DNA of 55,675 nt from JABHIE01 sp964584805 (lineage in GTDB: Bacteria; Planctomycetota; UBA1135). The translations under genes were made by a program, and so were the position numbers. A model generated the notes under the pieces. That model searched no databases. It was not told the DNA's origin and was given only the letters and a program-made list of their open reading frames with translations. This document shows positions 34,094 to 43,713 of the stretch, piece by piece. The stretch covers positions 1 to 55,675 of the forward strand of contig CAZPAY010000016.1 in assembly GCA_964584805.1 (NCBI GenBank), in the 5' to 3' direction. The number at the start of each line of letters is the position of its first letter. Positions within the stretch are counted from its first letter, which is position 1.

Positions 34094-35089
34094 ATGATGA
34101 GAGGCCTGAATCGTTTTGCGCTCATCGCACTTTTCGTTAGCGCACTCTGCGCTTCTTGCGTCTCGCCGATGCGCAGCACCGCTTCGATGGAGTCTCACGC
34201 AATTTGGGAAGCTGCGCCGCACAATGCCTTCACCGATTTAATCGAATGGCGCGGCCGACTCTATTGCGCTTTCCGCGAGGCCTCGACGCACATGAGCCGT
34301 GATGGTGTTTTGCGACTCATCGAAAGTCGCGATGACGGCGAAACTTGGCGCAGTGTTTTTTCTTTTTCGACTCAAGGCCACGATTTGCGTGATGCAAGTT
34401 TGACGATGATGCCGGATGGCCGTTTGCTGATGTCGTCGGGGCGTGCCATCCCGAAAGGCGAGGGCTGGGGCATTGAAACTTTGGCTTGGCTCACAGCCGA
34501 TGGCACGCATTTTTCGGATGCCGTCCGTATCGGTCAAGAGGGCGAATGGCTCTGGCGCGTGCAGGAAAACGGCGGCCGTCTTTGGAGTCTGTCTTATGGT
34601 TTGGGGCGTGTCGCATTGCTTGCCACAGACGGCACGAGTCTCGATTTCCAGCCTGTTGTTGACCCATTGTTGATGAAGAATCGGCCCTCGGAGGGTGGCC
34701 TACTTTGGCGGCATGATGGCACCGTCGCTGCGGTGGTGCGGCGCGATGGCGACGACCCTCTCGCGCAAGTGGGGGTGGCTGATTCACCTGCGGGCGGTTG
34801 GAGTTGGCAGACGGCTAATCTGCGTTTTGACAGCCCTGTGTTGGGCGAAACTCGTGACGGCCGCATTTGGGCGGTCGGGCGTTTGCGAAATCCTGAGCGG
34901 TGTTCTTTTTGTTGGGTGGATTTAGAAACGGGCATCCTCACCGAGGCTTTGCGCCTGCCGTCAAGTGGCGATTCGGCCTATCCGGGGGTTGTCGTGCGCG
35001 GGAGTGAACTTTTGGTGAGTTATTACTCGTCGCATGAAGATAAAACGAAAATTTATCTCGCGCGTTTTCAGCTGCCGGAAAAAAAGTAA
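34094..35089 (+). CDS. Sialidase-like exported lipoprotein
   Basis: About 331 residues from ATG 34094 or 34097. A signal peptide ends in LCASC, consistent with a lipobox. The sequence has the six-bladed sialidase pattern: RGRLYCAFREAS near the N-terminus (FRIP-like Arg), then an Asp box SRDDGETW, DASLTMMPDGRLLMSSG, and later GETRDGRIWAVGRL and YPGVVVRGSELLVSYYSSHE. The single clear Asp box and the arginines are compatible with an exo-sialidase or another glycosidase/lyase on this fold. Substrate specificity is not shown by sequence. Confidence 0.75.
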   Translation: MMRGLNRFALIALFVSALCASCVSPMRSTASMESHAIWEAAPHNAFTDLIEWRGRLYCAFREASTHMSRDGVLRLIESRDDGETWRSVFSFSTQGHDLRDASLTMMPDGRLLMSSGRAIPKGEGWGIETLAWLTADGTHFSDAVRIGQEGEWLWRVQENGGRLWSLSYGLGRVALLATDGTSLDFQPVVDPLLMKNRPSEGGLLWRHDGTVAAVVRRDGDDPLAQVGVADSPAGGWSWQTANLRFDSPVLGETRDGRIWAVGRLRNPERCSFCWVDLETGILTEALRLPSSGDSAYPGVVVRGSELLVSYYSSHEDKTKIYLARFQLPEKK

Positions 35090-35104
35090 ACGCCGATTTG
35101 CGTT

Positions 35105-35911
35105 TTATTTCCAGCAGCAGAGGTAAGCAATCCAGGCTTCCTCGACTTCGGCATTTTGCATCGAAGTGAAATTGCCGTCGCCCTCGCCCTCGTCGGTGGC
35201 GCCTTCCCAGAAGACTTCAAATTCGGCAAAGCCGGCCTCAATCGCAATGTCACGGATTTCAGCGAGTGACCAAAGTCGCCAATCGTAAGTGAAGGCACGC
35301 TTCATTTTTGAACCATCGGGGAAATCAAAACTGATGTGGCAAATGGCATGGTGCGTGATGGGGCACATGCCTTCTTGCTCCCAGATGTAGTCGAAGCCGT
35401 CCATCTCGCGTGGCTCTTCGACCTCTTGTTGTGCTTCGGGGCCGCCCATGATGTCGAGACAAAACATGCCGTCAGTGGCGAGCGCGTCGAAAGCTATGCG
35501 GAAGTAACTCAGCAGGGTTTCGCGCTCTTTGAATACCCAATATGAAAAATTAAAGGCCGTGAGCACATCGACCGCGGGTGTTTCGACATCAAGCACATTG
35601 GCTTCAATTTGCTCGATGCGATTTTGCTGCTCATCGCTTAAACGATTGATGTGCCGCTTGCCGCCCCAATGCAATGGCTCAGGATCACGGTCAACCGCCC
35701 AAGCGTGCATCTCTTCGCTTGACTTGACCCAAATCGCGGACAACTTTGAAGTGCCTGCAAAGTCTTCGCGCAGTCGCGTCGGCATGCGTCCATGACGCGC
35801 CTCGAACTCACGCAGCAAAAAATCCAAATCAGCATCCGGGTCATAAACCGATGCTTCATATAGCTCGTAGCGATTGGAAGTCTTCGCCGTGCGGTTGCTT
35901 TTTTTTGCCAT
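35105..35911 (-). CDS. Class I SAM-dependent methyltransferase
   Basis: 268 residues. The SAM-binding region is seen as LREDFAGTSKLSAIW, with an acidic ribose contact in WAVDRDPEPLHWG, then IEANVLDVETPAVDVLTAFN, and FRIAFDALATDGMFCLDIMG, which is the post-motif strand. The DFAGT motif replaces the usual GxGxG and is seen in one subgroup of class I methyltransferases. The substrate is unknown. An acidic segment GATDEGEGDGNF lies near the C-terminus. It converges with the sialidase-like gene across 15 bases. Confidence 0.78.
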   Translation of the reverse strand: MAKKSNRTAKTSNRYELYEASVYDPDADLDFLLREFEARHGRMPTRLREDFAGTSKLSAIWVKSSEEMHAWAVDRDPEPLHWGGKRHINRLSDEQQNRIEQIEANVLDVETPAVDVLTAFNFSYWVFKERETLLSYFRIAFDALATDGMFCLDIMGGPEAQQEVEEPREMDGFDYIWEQEGMCPITHHAICHISFDFPDGSKMKRAFTYDWRLWSLAEIRDIAIEAGFAEFEVFWEGATDEGEGDGNFTSMQNAEVEEAWIAYLCCWK

Positions 35912-35935
35912 GGACGGAAAAAGGATAGTGTCGCG

Positions 35936-36730
35936 CTAACTTGATAACGAGGGGAAAAGAAAGAGCCTCGTGAGGATGAGTGCGAGAATACATAGAAGCA
36001 AAATGTCTGTTTTGTCTGCCCGGAAACCGGCCCATGACCAAGAGTGAAAATGGGCTACTATTGGTGGCGAGCTTGAGGCGGAATCACTTTGGACTTGGCT
36101 CATCTGCTTTAGGAGCTCTTCTGCTTTTGCCTCAAGACGAGCTCTCTTGGCTGCGGTGCGGCTAGAAGAGCAATTCGACGGCCCCATTGCGAACCATAAA
36201 GCGCGCTTCAATGAAATCGTGTGCTTTGTTGAGGCAGGGCGAGCGCAGAGCGAAAAACTTGAAGCACTTCCTAAGAGAGGCATGCCCAATTGCTGGCAGA
36301 GATCATTTTCCTTTTCAATGGTGTAGCGCATGCGGTCATCGTCGGCGGCGCTGCCAGCGACAGATTCAGTCGGAATTTGGAGATGAACAAGTCGCAGTGA
36401 TGAACCTGCCTCGGTAAGTTCGGCTTTGTATTTACGGTAATAAAAGAGGAATTGCCCGTCTGGCCTTAGCGCACCTTTTTGAATGAACACGACAGCAAGC
36501 AAATCTTGCCTCAGGATGGAACCATGGTCGAAATCAGGAAAACTTGGGCAAAGGAAGCCCAACTTGGAAAGGGTGTCAGCAACTTTCGCCTCGAGGACAG
36601 GGCATTTGCTGACGATGATAACTTTCTTTTTGTTGGGTCGAAAACCAGAACCCGTATAAAAACGATTGGGTGGAATGATACGCTCAAGAGAAGCGAGCTC
36701 TTCGGGTGTGCAACGATGGATTGTGCTCAT
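35936..36730 (-). CDS. Orphan protein with a C-terminal membrane anchor
   Basis: 264 residues, no family recognised. The N-terminal ~130 residues look globular (RFYTGSGFRPNKKKVIIVSK; AVVFIQKGALRPDGQFLFYY). A charged helical stretch follows at about 205-225 (TAAKRARLEAKAEELLKQMS), and a single hydrophobic helix ends the protein (ILLLCILALILTRLFLF), so it is probably tail-anchored. The region appears less GC-rich than its neighbours. It lies alone between the methyltransferase and an SDR, with a 106-base upstream gap in which I see nothing clear. Whether it is a recent acquisition is open. Confidence 0.55.
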   Translation of the reverse strand: MSTIHRCTPEELASLERIIPPNRFYTGSGFRPNKKKVIIVSKCPVLEAKVADTLSKLGFLCPSFPDFDHGSILRQDLLAVVFIQKGALRPDGQFLFYYRKYKAELTEAGSSLRLVHLQIPTESVAGSAADDDRMRYTIEKENDLCQQLGMPLLGSASSFSLCARPASTKHTISLKRALWFAMGPSNCSSSRTAAKRARLEAKAEELLKQMSQVQSDSASSSPPIVAHFHSWSWAGFRADKTDILLLCILALILTRLFLFPSLSS

Positions 36731-36836
36731 GCGGGTTCTGGAGGAAGCAAGAGGAAAAGAAAGAATGGAAGTGAAAATTCACTCTACCTATCAAAACCAA
36801 TTGCGCAAGGAAATCCAGAATTACTTTTCCACAAAT

Positions 36837-37700
36837 TCAAAGTCGGCCCATAATCAACCCATCGACCCACTTGTCGGGTAGCCAATGGCCGACCTGCATG
36901 ACTGCCCAGGTGCGCCAGCCCACAACTTGTCGCACGGGCGGACGGCGTGCGCAAAGTGCTTTTTTGATTTTGCGGACGACCGCTTTTGGAGGAAGCGCCG
37001 TTTTTTCCGCATCATCAGAGCGAGTTTTAATGGCGGTCAGCGTGCGGGTGTAAAGCCGGACTTGCTCGTCAGTCATCCGCTCATGCACATGCATCGATAA
37101 TGCGTCCGCGCGCCGCCAAATAGGGGTTTTGATGGGCCCAGGTTGAATCAGAAAAACGCCCACACCCTGCGGTCGCAACTCGCGTCGCCACGCGTCGGTC
37201 ATGCCTTCGAGCGCAAATTTAGAAGCGTTATACGCGCCCAAAACCGGCAAGGCTACTTTGCCACTCATGGATGAAATGTTGACCACGCGCCCTGGCTTCA
37301 CACCGTCGCCTTTGCGCAGGAGCGGCAGCATGGCAGCCGTCACGCGGTGCACACCCTCGACATTCACCGCCATCAAATCCGAAAAAGCATCCGGCGAAAT
37401 GCACTCGAGCGGCCCAGGTTGTACAAAACCAGCGTTATTGACCAATCCAGACAAACCATGCGGCAGTTGCGATTCGAGCAGCCTCGCCGCGTCGGCCACG
37501 TACACATCGGAAGTGACATCCAGCAAAACGGTTTCGCAGCCTGCGACGACATCGCTGTCTTTGCGCACACCAGCAAATACACGCCATCCAGCTTCGGCCA
37601 TCGCAAGACAGGTGGCGTAGCCAATGCCTTTTGCAGCACCGGTAACAAGGACGGCAGGCGCGTCAGATTGAGGCGACTTGTGCGGGGAGGATTCAGTCAT
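36837..37700 (-). CDS. Short-chain dehydrogenase/reductase (SDR)
   Basis: About 287 residues from ATG 37700. The motifs are ordered as expected: TGAAKGIG, NNAGFVQPG, NISSMSGKVALP with the catalytic Ser, YNASK, and PGPIKTPIW. The C-terminus is extended and basic (KIKKALCARRPPVRQVVGW), which resembles retinol/steroid-dehydrogenase-like SDRs. The open frame extends to 37847, but that part overlaps the release-factor-like gene and is not SDR-like. With start 37700 the overlap with that gene is eight bases, so the two are probably coupled. The substrate is unknown. Confidence 0.85.
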   Translation of the reverse strand: MTESSPHKSPQSDAPAVLVTGAAKGIGYATCLAMAEAGWRVFAGVRKDSDVVAGCETVLLDVTSDVYVADAARLLESQLPHGLSGLVNNAGFVQPGPLECISPDAFSDLMAVNVEGVHRVTAAMLPLLRKGDGVKPGRVVNISSMSGKVALPVLGAYNASKFALEGMTDAWRRELRPQGVGVFLIQPGPIKTPIWRRADALSMHVHERMTDEQVRLYTRTLTAIKTRSDDAEKTALPPKAVVRKIKKALCARRPPVRQVVGWRTWAVMQVGHWLPDKWVDGLIMGRL

Positions 37701-38040
37701 TGTTGGGTTTGCGGCGATTCTTTTTGCGATCGCTGTGTTGCTTTTTAGATTTGAGTCGCCGTTCCTTGGAAGCGCGGGTCGGTTTCGTAGCTTTTCGCTT
37801 TTTCGGGCGATAGTTTTTAGCTTTGAGCCGCTCGATGAGTCGCTCATAGGCTAACTCGCGATTTTGGTGCTGGCTGCGCCGCTCGGTCGCGATCACCGTG
37901 ATGCCACTCGGGATATGAAAAATGCGCACCGCCGATTCGGTTTTATTGCGATGTTGCCCACCCGGCCCACTGGCGCGAAAAAAGGTGACACGCACCTCTT
38001 TTTCAAGAGTTTCTCGATCGGTCGTGAAACGGGGAGGCAT
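37693..38040 (-). CDS. Class I release-factor-like peptidyl-tRNA hydrolase (ArfB-like)
   Basis: 115 residues with the catalytic GGQ (Gly27-Gly28-Gln29) in FFRASGPGGQHRNKTESAVR, the signature of domain 3 of class I release factors. There is no codon-recognition domain. The C-terminus is strongly basic (KKRKATKPTRASKERRLKSK) and would enter the mRNA channel, as in ArfB/YaeJ. The expected role is rescue of ribosomes stalled on mRNA without a stop codon. It is a little shorter than E. coli ArfB (140). It diverges from trxB with 21 bases between the starts. Confidence 0.85.
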   Translation of the reverse strand: MPPRFTTDRETLEKEVRVTFFRASGPGGQHRNKTESAVRIFHIPSGITVIATERRSQHQNRELAYERLIERLKAKNYRPKKRKATKPTRASKERRLKSKKQHSDRKKNRRKPNND

Positions 38041-38061
38041 TGCCCTAGAATAACCGCCATC

Positions 38062-38997
38062 ATGACAAGGAATGTTGCCATCATTGGTTCAGGGCCCGCC
38101 GGCTACACGGCTGCCATTTATCTTTCTCGCGCCGGCCTCAACCCCATCATGTTTGAAGGCATGCAGCCAGGCGGTCAGTTGACCATCACGACCGAGGTCG
38201 AAAACTTCCCTGGGTTCCCTGAGGGCGTCGAAGGGCCAAAGTTGATGCTGGAAATGAAAGCGCAAGCCGCGCGTTTCGGCACCGATTTTATTGAGTTCCG
38301 CAATGTCAAAAATATTGACACCAGCAAGCGGCCCTTTGTGATTCACGACGAGATGGGCGGCGAAACCGAAGCACACGCGGTCATTATTGCAACAGGCGCG
38401 CGCGCCAAAATGCTCGGCCACCCCGAAGAGCAAGGTTTGATTGGTTACGGCCTCTCGGCTTGCGCAACTTGCGATGGCGCGTTTTTCAAAGACAAAGAAA
38501 TTGTTGTCGTGGGTGCAGGCGATACCGCCATGGAAGAGGCCATTTACCTCACGCGTTTTGGCAGCAAAGTCACCGTCGTGCACCGTCGCGATGTCTTCCG
38601 CTCAAGCCCCGTCATGAAAGAGCGTGCCGAGGCCAATGACAAGATTGAATGGAAGTTGTTCCGTACGGTCAAAGATTTCGTCCGTGGTGACGACAAGAAA
38701 ATTAGAGCCGTCATCCTTGAAGACCCGCGTGACGGCTCAACCGAAGAGTTCCCGTGCGAGGGGGTGTTCATTGCCATTGGTCACTCGCCCAATACAGAAT
38801 TTCTTGGCGACGAGTTTGAAAAAGACGAGATCGGTTATTTGCAACTTACTCAAGGCACACGCACATCCGTAGAGGGTGTTTTTGGTGCTGGCGATGTCGC
38901 CGATGACGAGTATCGTCAAGCCATTACCGCTGCCGGGATGGGTTGCTCCGCTGCGCTTGATGCACAGCGTTGGCTTGAGGCGGAAGGCCTCGCTTAA
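38062..38997 (+). CDS. trxB: Thioredoxin reductase
   Basis: NADPH-dependent FAD flavoenzyme, 311 residues, that reduces thioredoxin. It has the FAD motif IIGSGPAGYTAAIYLSRAG, the redox pair Cys134-Cys137 in SACATCDGAFF, the NADPH motif VVGAGDTAMEEA with HRRD nearby, and the C-terminal FAD contact VFGAGDVADDEYRQ. Length matches bacterial low-molecular-weight TrxB (~310-320). ATG 38062 starts directly at the FAD strand; upstream in-frame sequence overlaps the divergent release-factor-like gene and is not conserved in type. No thioredoxin gene is in this window. Confidence 0.95.
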   Translation: MTRNVAIIGSGPAGYTAAIYLSRAGLNPIMFEGMQPGGQLTITTEVENFPGFPEGVEGPKLMLEMKAQAARFGTDFIEFRNVKNIDTSKRPFVIHDEMGGETEAHAVIIATGARAKMLGHPEEQGLIGYGLSACATCDGAFFKDKEIVVVGAGDTAMEEAIYLTRFGSKVTVVHRRDVFRSSPVMKERAEANDKIEWKLFRTVKDFVRGDDKKIRAVILEDPRDGSTEEFPCEGVFIAIGHSPNTEFLGDEFEKDEIGYLQLTQGTRTSVEGVFGAGDVADDEYRQAITAAGMGCSAALDAQRWLEAEGLA

Positions 38998-39025
38998 TCT
39001 GTCTGCTTGCCCGGATTAGCCTGAC

Positions 39026-40047
39026 CTAACCCAGCAATCGCTGCATCAGTTGCGCCCACTTGCGGAATTCGTCCGCGTGGGGGAAGGCCGTGCGCACCCA
39101 TTCGCGCATATCGCGGCCATCGCGTGCGGCGCGCTGAGGCTCGCGCACCCATTTGCCGACCGTGCGGCGCATGGAAGCGTCATCGCCGAACCGATGCGCG
39201 CCATTTTTCAGCTCTTTGTGAGCAGGGATGTTGCTTGCCGCCACGGGTGCGCTGTATATCGCCGCCTCTAGCAATGCATTGGGTGCCCCACCCTCCGCGC
39301 GACTGGCGCTGAGCACGACGCGCGCCTTGCGATAGAGATAAGGCATCTGTTCATGCGGGACTTCACCGAGCCATTCTGCCCAAGGCGTTTGTGTGACCTT
39401 AGCCTGGAATTCATCGCCGTAGCCCTGTTCCAGAATTGGGCCAGCGAACCATACGCGCAACTCGGGGTAAGCCTCGGCGAGCGATTGCATGGCTTTCAAA
39501 ATCCGCAATTGCGCTTTTACTTTTCGGATGCCGGCTGGCACCAAAATCATGGCAGGGTCGTCGGGCAATTCGGGAAGGTTTTCAGGAATCACAGGGCGGC
39601 CACTCGACATCACTGCGCTCTGCGCAATCACAAACAACTTTTCGATGCTTGAAGGGTAATATTCCGCTGCGCGGTCGGCAGACGATTGCCCCAGTGCTAC
39701 GCAAGCCGCAGACCCTTGGACGGCAACTAAACCCTCTTTTCGGGGCTTTCCACCCAAATCAGTACCGCTAAACATGACCAAGTAAGGCACCTCTAATGTT
39801 TTCGCCAAAGCTTGGGCGTGAGGCCCCGAATTTTCAGCATGGATGGCCAGGATGACATCGGGAGAAAAGCCGTCAGGTAGCGCTTCCGTGGCAATTTCAG
39901 CTGCACCTAATGCAGCCGCTTCAGCAATTACAGTCTCGAAGTTATGACGCTTGAGCCCCTTTGCCAATCGTTCTGCGGATGTGACATTTCCCCGCGCAGC
40001 ATTTGCCGCGCAGGGCAGCAAAATGAGTAAGCGATGCGTCAAGGCCA

Positions 40048-40048
<1 letters not shown>
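39026..40048 (-). CDS. GT4-like glycosyltransferase
   Basis: 340 residues, GT-B fold. The C-terminal donor domain shows MILVPAGIRKVKAQLRILKA, VWFAGPILEQGYGDEF and the acidic E-x7-E region in LSASRAEGGAPNALLEAA, where GGAPNALLEA is typical of family 4. The N-terminal domain is short (LLILLPCAANAARGNVTSAE). It probably transfers a sugar from a nucleotide donor to an unknown acceptor. Its ATG overlaps the rho stop by one base, so it is co-transcribed with rho and coaE, an odd set in functional terms. Confidence 0.85.
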
Positions 40049-41529
<1,481 letters not shown>

Positions 41530-41546
41530 TTTCTTTTGTAAGGTTT

Positions 41547-41566
41547 TCTGCGGAGATAGCCGCAGA
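41547..41566 (-). promoter_or_regulatory. Hairpin in the rho leader
   Basis: A 7-bp perfect stem (TCTGCGG / CCGCAGA) with a six-base loop lies in the 38-base gap between coaE and rho, ending 18 bases before the rho ATG at 41529. No T run follows on either strand, so it is not a terminator. It may protect or regulate the rho message. Confidence 0.4.
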
Positions 41567-41567
41567 G

Positions 41568-42275
41568 TCAGACCTTGCGATTTACCGGAGCTTCGTCTGG
41601 TAGGGGCCAGCGCTCGCTCAGAGGGCGGGGCGGCAGGTCACAAAGTAGAGGGAAAAGGGCAGCGGCCTGTTCACGGAGGGAATCAAGCGTGCCAACGTTG
41701 TGCAGGATAACATCCGCGCGCGTTTCTTTCTCAGAAACTGGGAATTGCGCGGCTTCGCGGGTTTTCCATTCGGCCTCCGTCCAGCTGTGGCGCTGGCAAG
41801 CTCGGTCGCGGCGGATGTCGTCAGGCGCAGAAATGAAAACCAAGTAATCACAAACGGCGTCTAGCCCGCCTTCCAAAAGAAGAGGAACATCTAATACGGC
41901 CCAAGCAGCCACTGGAGATTCAACATCGAGCGAGGGCTGCTCAGCTTGTCGTAACCCATGATGCAAGTGCCGTCGAACCCCTGGATGGAGAATGGCTTCC
42001 ACATCGCGGCGCGCATTTGAGTCACCGAAAATGCGTGCAGAAAGCTTGGCGCGGTCAAGCGCCCCGTTTTCATCGCGAAGGCTGTCATTGAGCGCAAACT
42101 CAAGTGCAGAAAGGGTTTCCGTGCGTTGGAAGAGCTCTGAAACGGCGGCGTCCGCGTCAAGGTGGGGGCAATCAAGAACCTCGGCGAGCAACTTTCCGGC
42201 TGTCGTCTTCCCAGAGCCAATACCTCCCATCACGCCAATGACGCGGAACCCAGGAGGCGCTTCTTGAATGCTCAT
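41568..42275 (-). CDS. coaE: Dephospho-CoA kinase
   Basis: Last step of coenzyme A synthesis: phosphorylates dephospho-CoA at the 3'-OH. The 235-residue product has the P-loop GVMGGIGSGKTTAGKLLAE near the N-terminus, LDADAAVSELF (the DAD substrate motif), HPGVRRHLHHGLRQAE, the lid-region segment WAVLDVPLLLEGGLD, and RACQRHSWTEAEWKTREAAQ. It is somewhat longer than E. coli CoaE (206). It is the first gene of the coaE-rho-glycosyltransferase run and diverges from the coiled-coil gene across about 147 bases. Confidence 0.93.
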   Translation of the reverse strand: MSIQEAPPGFRVIGVMGGIGSGKTTAGKLLAEVLDCPHLDADAAVSELFQRTETLSALEFALNDSLRDENGALDRAKLSARIFGDSNARRDVEAILHPGVRRHLHHGLRQAEQPSLDVESPVAAWAVLDVPLLLEGGLDAVCDYLVFISAPDDIRRDRACQRHSWTEAEWKTREAAQFPVSEKETRADVILHNVGTLDSLREQAAALFPLLCDLPPRPLSERWPLPDEAPVNRKV

Positions 42276-42422
42276 GCCGATATCTTGTGGCTGCCGATGC
42301 GCTGGGGCAAGAGTGCAGTAAAAAAAGCGTTCCAGATGGGCTCCGCGCTATTAATCTAGTGCTCGCATTCATGCGTCCCGGCCACCGTTGCCGGTTTTCC
42401 CTCGACTTCCCTAGGAATCATC

Positions 42423-43646
42423 ATGTCTCGTTCAAATCGTGGCGCCGCTCAGGTCAGCCTCATGTGGGTTATCGCTCTTGCAGTGATCTCACTTGTCGCC
42501 TTTCTCTTCGCTTTCATGAGCCAGCAAAAGCTGGTTGATGTTCAAGCTGTTAATGACGCACTTCGCGCAGAAACTGCCGAAGCCAAAGCCCTCTTTGAGG
42601 TTGAGTCCGATAAAGGCCTCAATATTTCCAAGTCAGTTGGTTATCAGGGTACTGATGGCTCGATGACTTCCGTTGAAGCGGTCAATAGTGCAAAAACCGA
42701 ACTTCAGGCTGTTTTCGCTCTTGAGGGCGATATTCGCGATTTAGCCGCTGCTGTCCCTGGTGCCATTGCCAAGTACAACGCAGTTGTTCGCGAGCGTGAT
42801 GCTTTTAAATCAGATGTCGCACAATTGCGTAATGATTTGGATGCTCGTTCGAGTTCTTTCCAGACCGCTCTCTCAGATAAAGATAGTCAACTGCGTGACG
42901 CACGCCGCGAGGGCGAAGACAACTTGGCCTCTCTCAACAACCAGCTGCTCAACCTTGAGCGCGAGCGCGACGGTCTCCGTGAGCAGTACCAAGATCTGGA
43001 TCGTGCTGCAGCTAATGAACGCTCGACTCATGCCGACAGTATTGTTGTAAAAGACCGCGAATTCGCTGTCATGAAGCAGCGCAACGACATCGTCAACGAG
43101 CGCCTCAATCAACTGGTCGGTCGCCAAGATGTTGCTGACGGCAGCATTCTTGTTGCCGAAGCTTCTCTCAAGAAAGCTTGGATTGATAAAGGCCGCATGG
43201 CTCGCGTCCGTCCGGGGCTTGAGTTTGAGGTGCGTAACCCACTGTCCGGTGCGGTTAAAGGTCGCGTTCGCGTCCTTACCGTGGAAGAGCGTCGCTCGGA
43301 AGTCACGATTTTGTCCAATGCTGACAAGTATGATCCCATCCGCAGTAATGATGTGATTTTCAATCCTATCTACGATGCTTCACGGCGCCCGATTGCTGTG
43401 TTGTTGGGTGATGGCTTTGGCCGTTATTCCAAAGGCGATTTGACAGCCCTGCTCGGTGAAATTGGCATCGAGGTGCGCGAAGAGCTCAGCGTCGAGGCCG
43501 ATTACATGCTTCTTGGTACTCCCTTCTTTGACGAAGATACTGGTGACATGCTTAAGTGGGAAGCGAACGATTCATACAAGGCGGCTCAGGCACTTTCCGT
43601 GAAAGTGGTTGGCGCGCGCGATTGGATGATCTGGCTCGGCCAGTAG
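42423..43646 (+). CDS. Membrane-tethered coiled-coil protein with a BRCT-like C-terminus
   Basis: 407 residues, no named family. A single membrane helix (LMWVIALAVISLVAFLFAFM, about residues 13-32) is followed by a long coiled coil (about 95-240; ERERDGLREQYQDLDRAAAN). A beta-rich module follows (KGRMARVRPGLEFEVRNPLS; GRVRVLTVEERRSEVTIL; IRSNDVIFNPIYD). The last ~85 residues, IAVLLGDGFGRYSKGDLTAL, then GEIGIEVREELSVEADYMLL, and KAAQALSVKVVGARDWMIWL, follow the strand-helix pattern of a BRCT domain. The BRCT match is my own pattern reading and not certain. The topology would place most of the protein on one side of the membrane. It has its own terminator before tatC. Confidence 0.65.
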   Translation: MSRSNRGAAQVSLMWVIALAVISLVAFLFAFMSQQKLVDVQAVNDALRAETAEAKALFEVESDKGLNISKSVGYQGTDGSMTSVEAVNSAKTELQAVFALEGDIRDLAAAVPGAIAKYNAVVRERDAFKSDVAQLRNDLDARSSSFQTALSDKDSQLRDARREGEDNLASLNNQLLNLERERDGLREQYQDLDRAAANERSTHADSIVVKDREFAVMKQRNDIVNERLNQLVGRQDVADGSILVAEASLKKAWIDKGRMARVRPGLEFEVRNPLSGAVKGRVRVLTVEERRSEVTILSNADKYDPIRSNDVIFNPIYDASRRPIAVLLGDGFGRYSKGDLTALLGEIGIEVREELSVEADYMLLGTPFFDEDTGDMLKWEANDSYKAAQALSVKVVGARDWMIWLGQ

Positions 43647-43664
43647 TCCCTTTCGAGCACTTCA

Positions 43665-43701
43665 AGGCCGCTGGGGTAAAATCCAGCGGCCTTATTTTTT
43701 G
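43665..43701 (+). terminator. Terminator between the coiled-coil gene and tatC
   Basis: A perfect 11-bp stem (AAGGCCGCTGG / CCAGCGGCCTT) with an eight-base loop is followed by ATTTTTT on the + strand. It ends 12 bases before the tatC start. The stem core GGCCGCTGG is shared with the terminator at 16877. Confidence 0.85.
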
Positions 43702-43713
43702 CCTTAACCGCCC

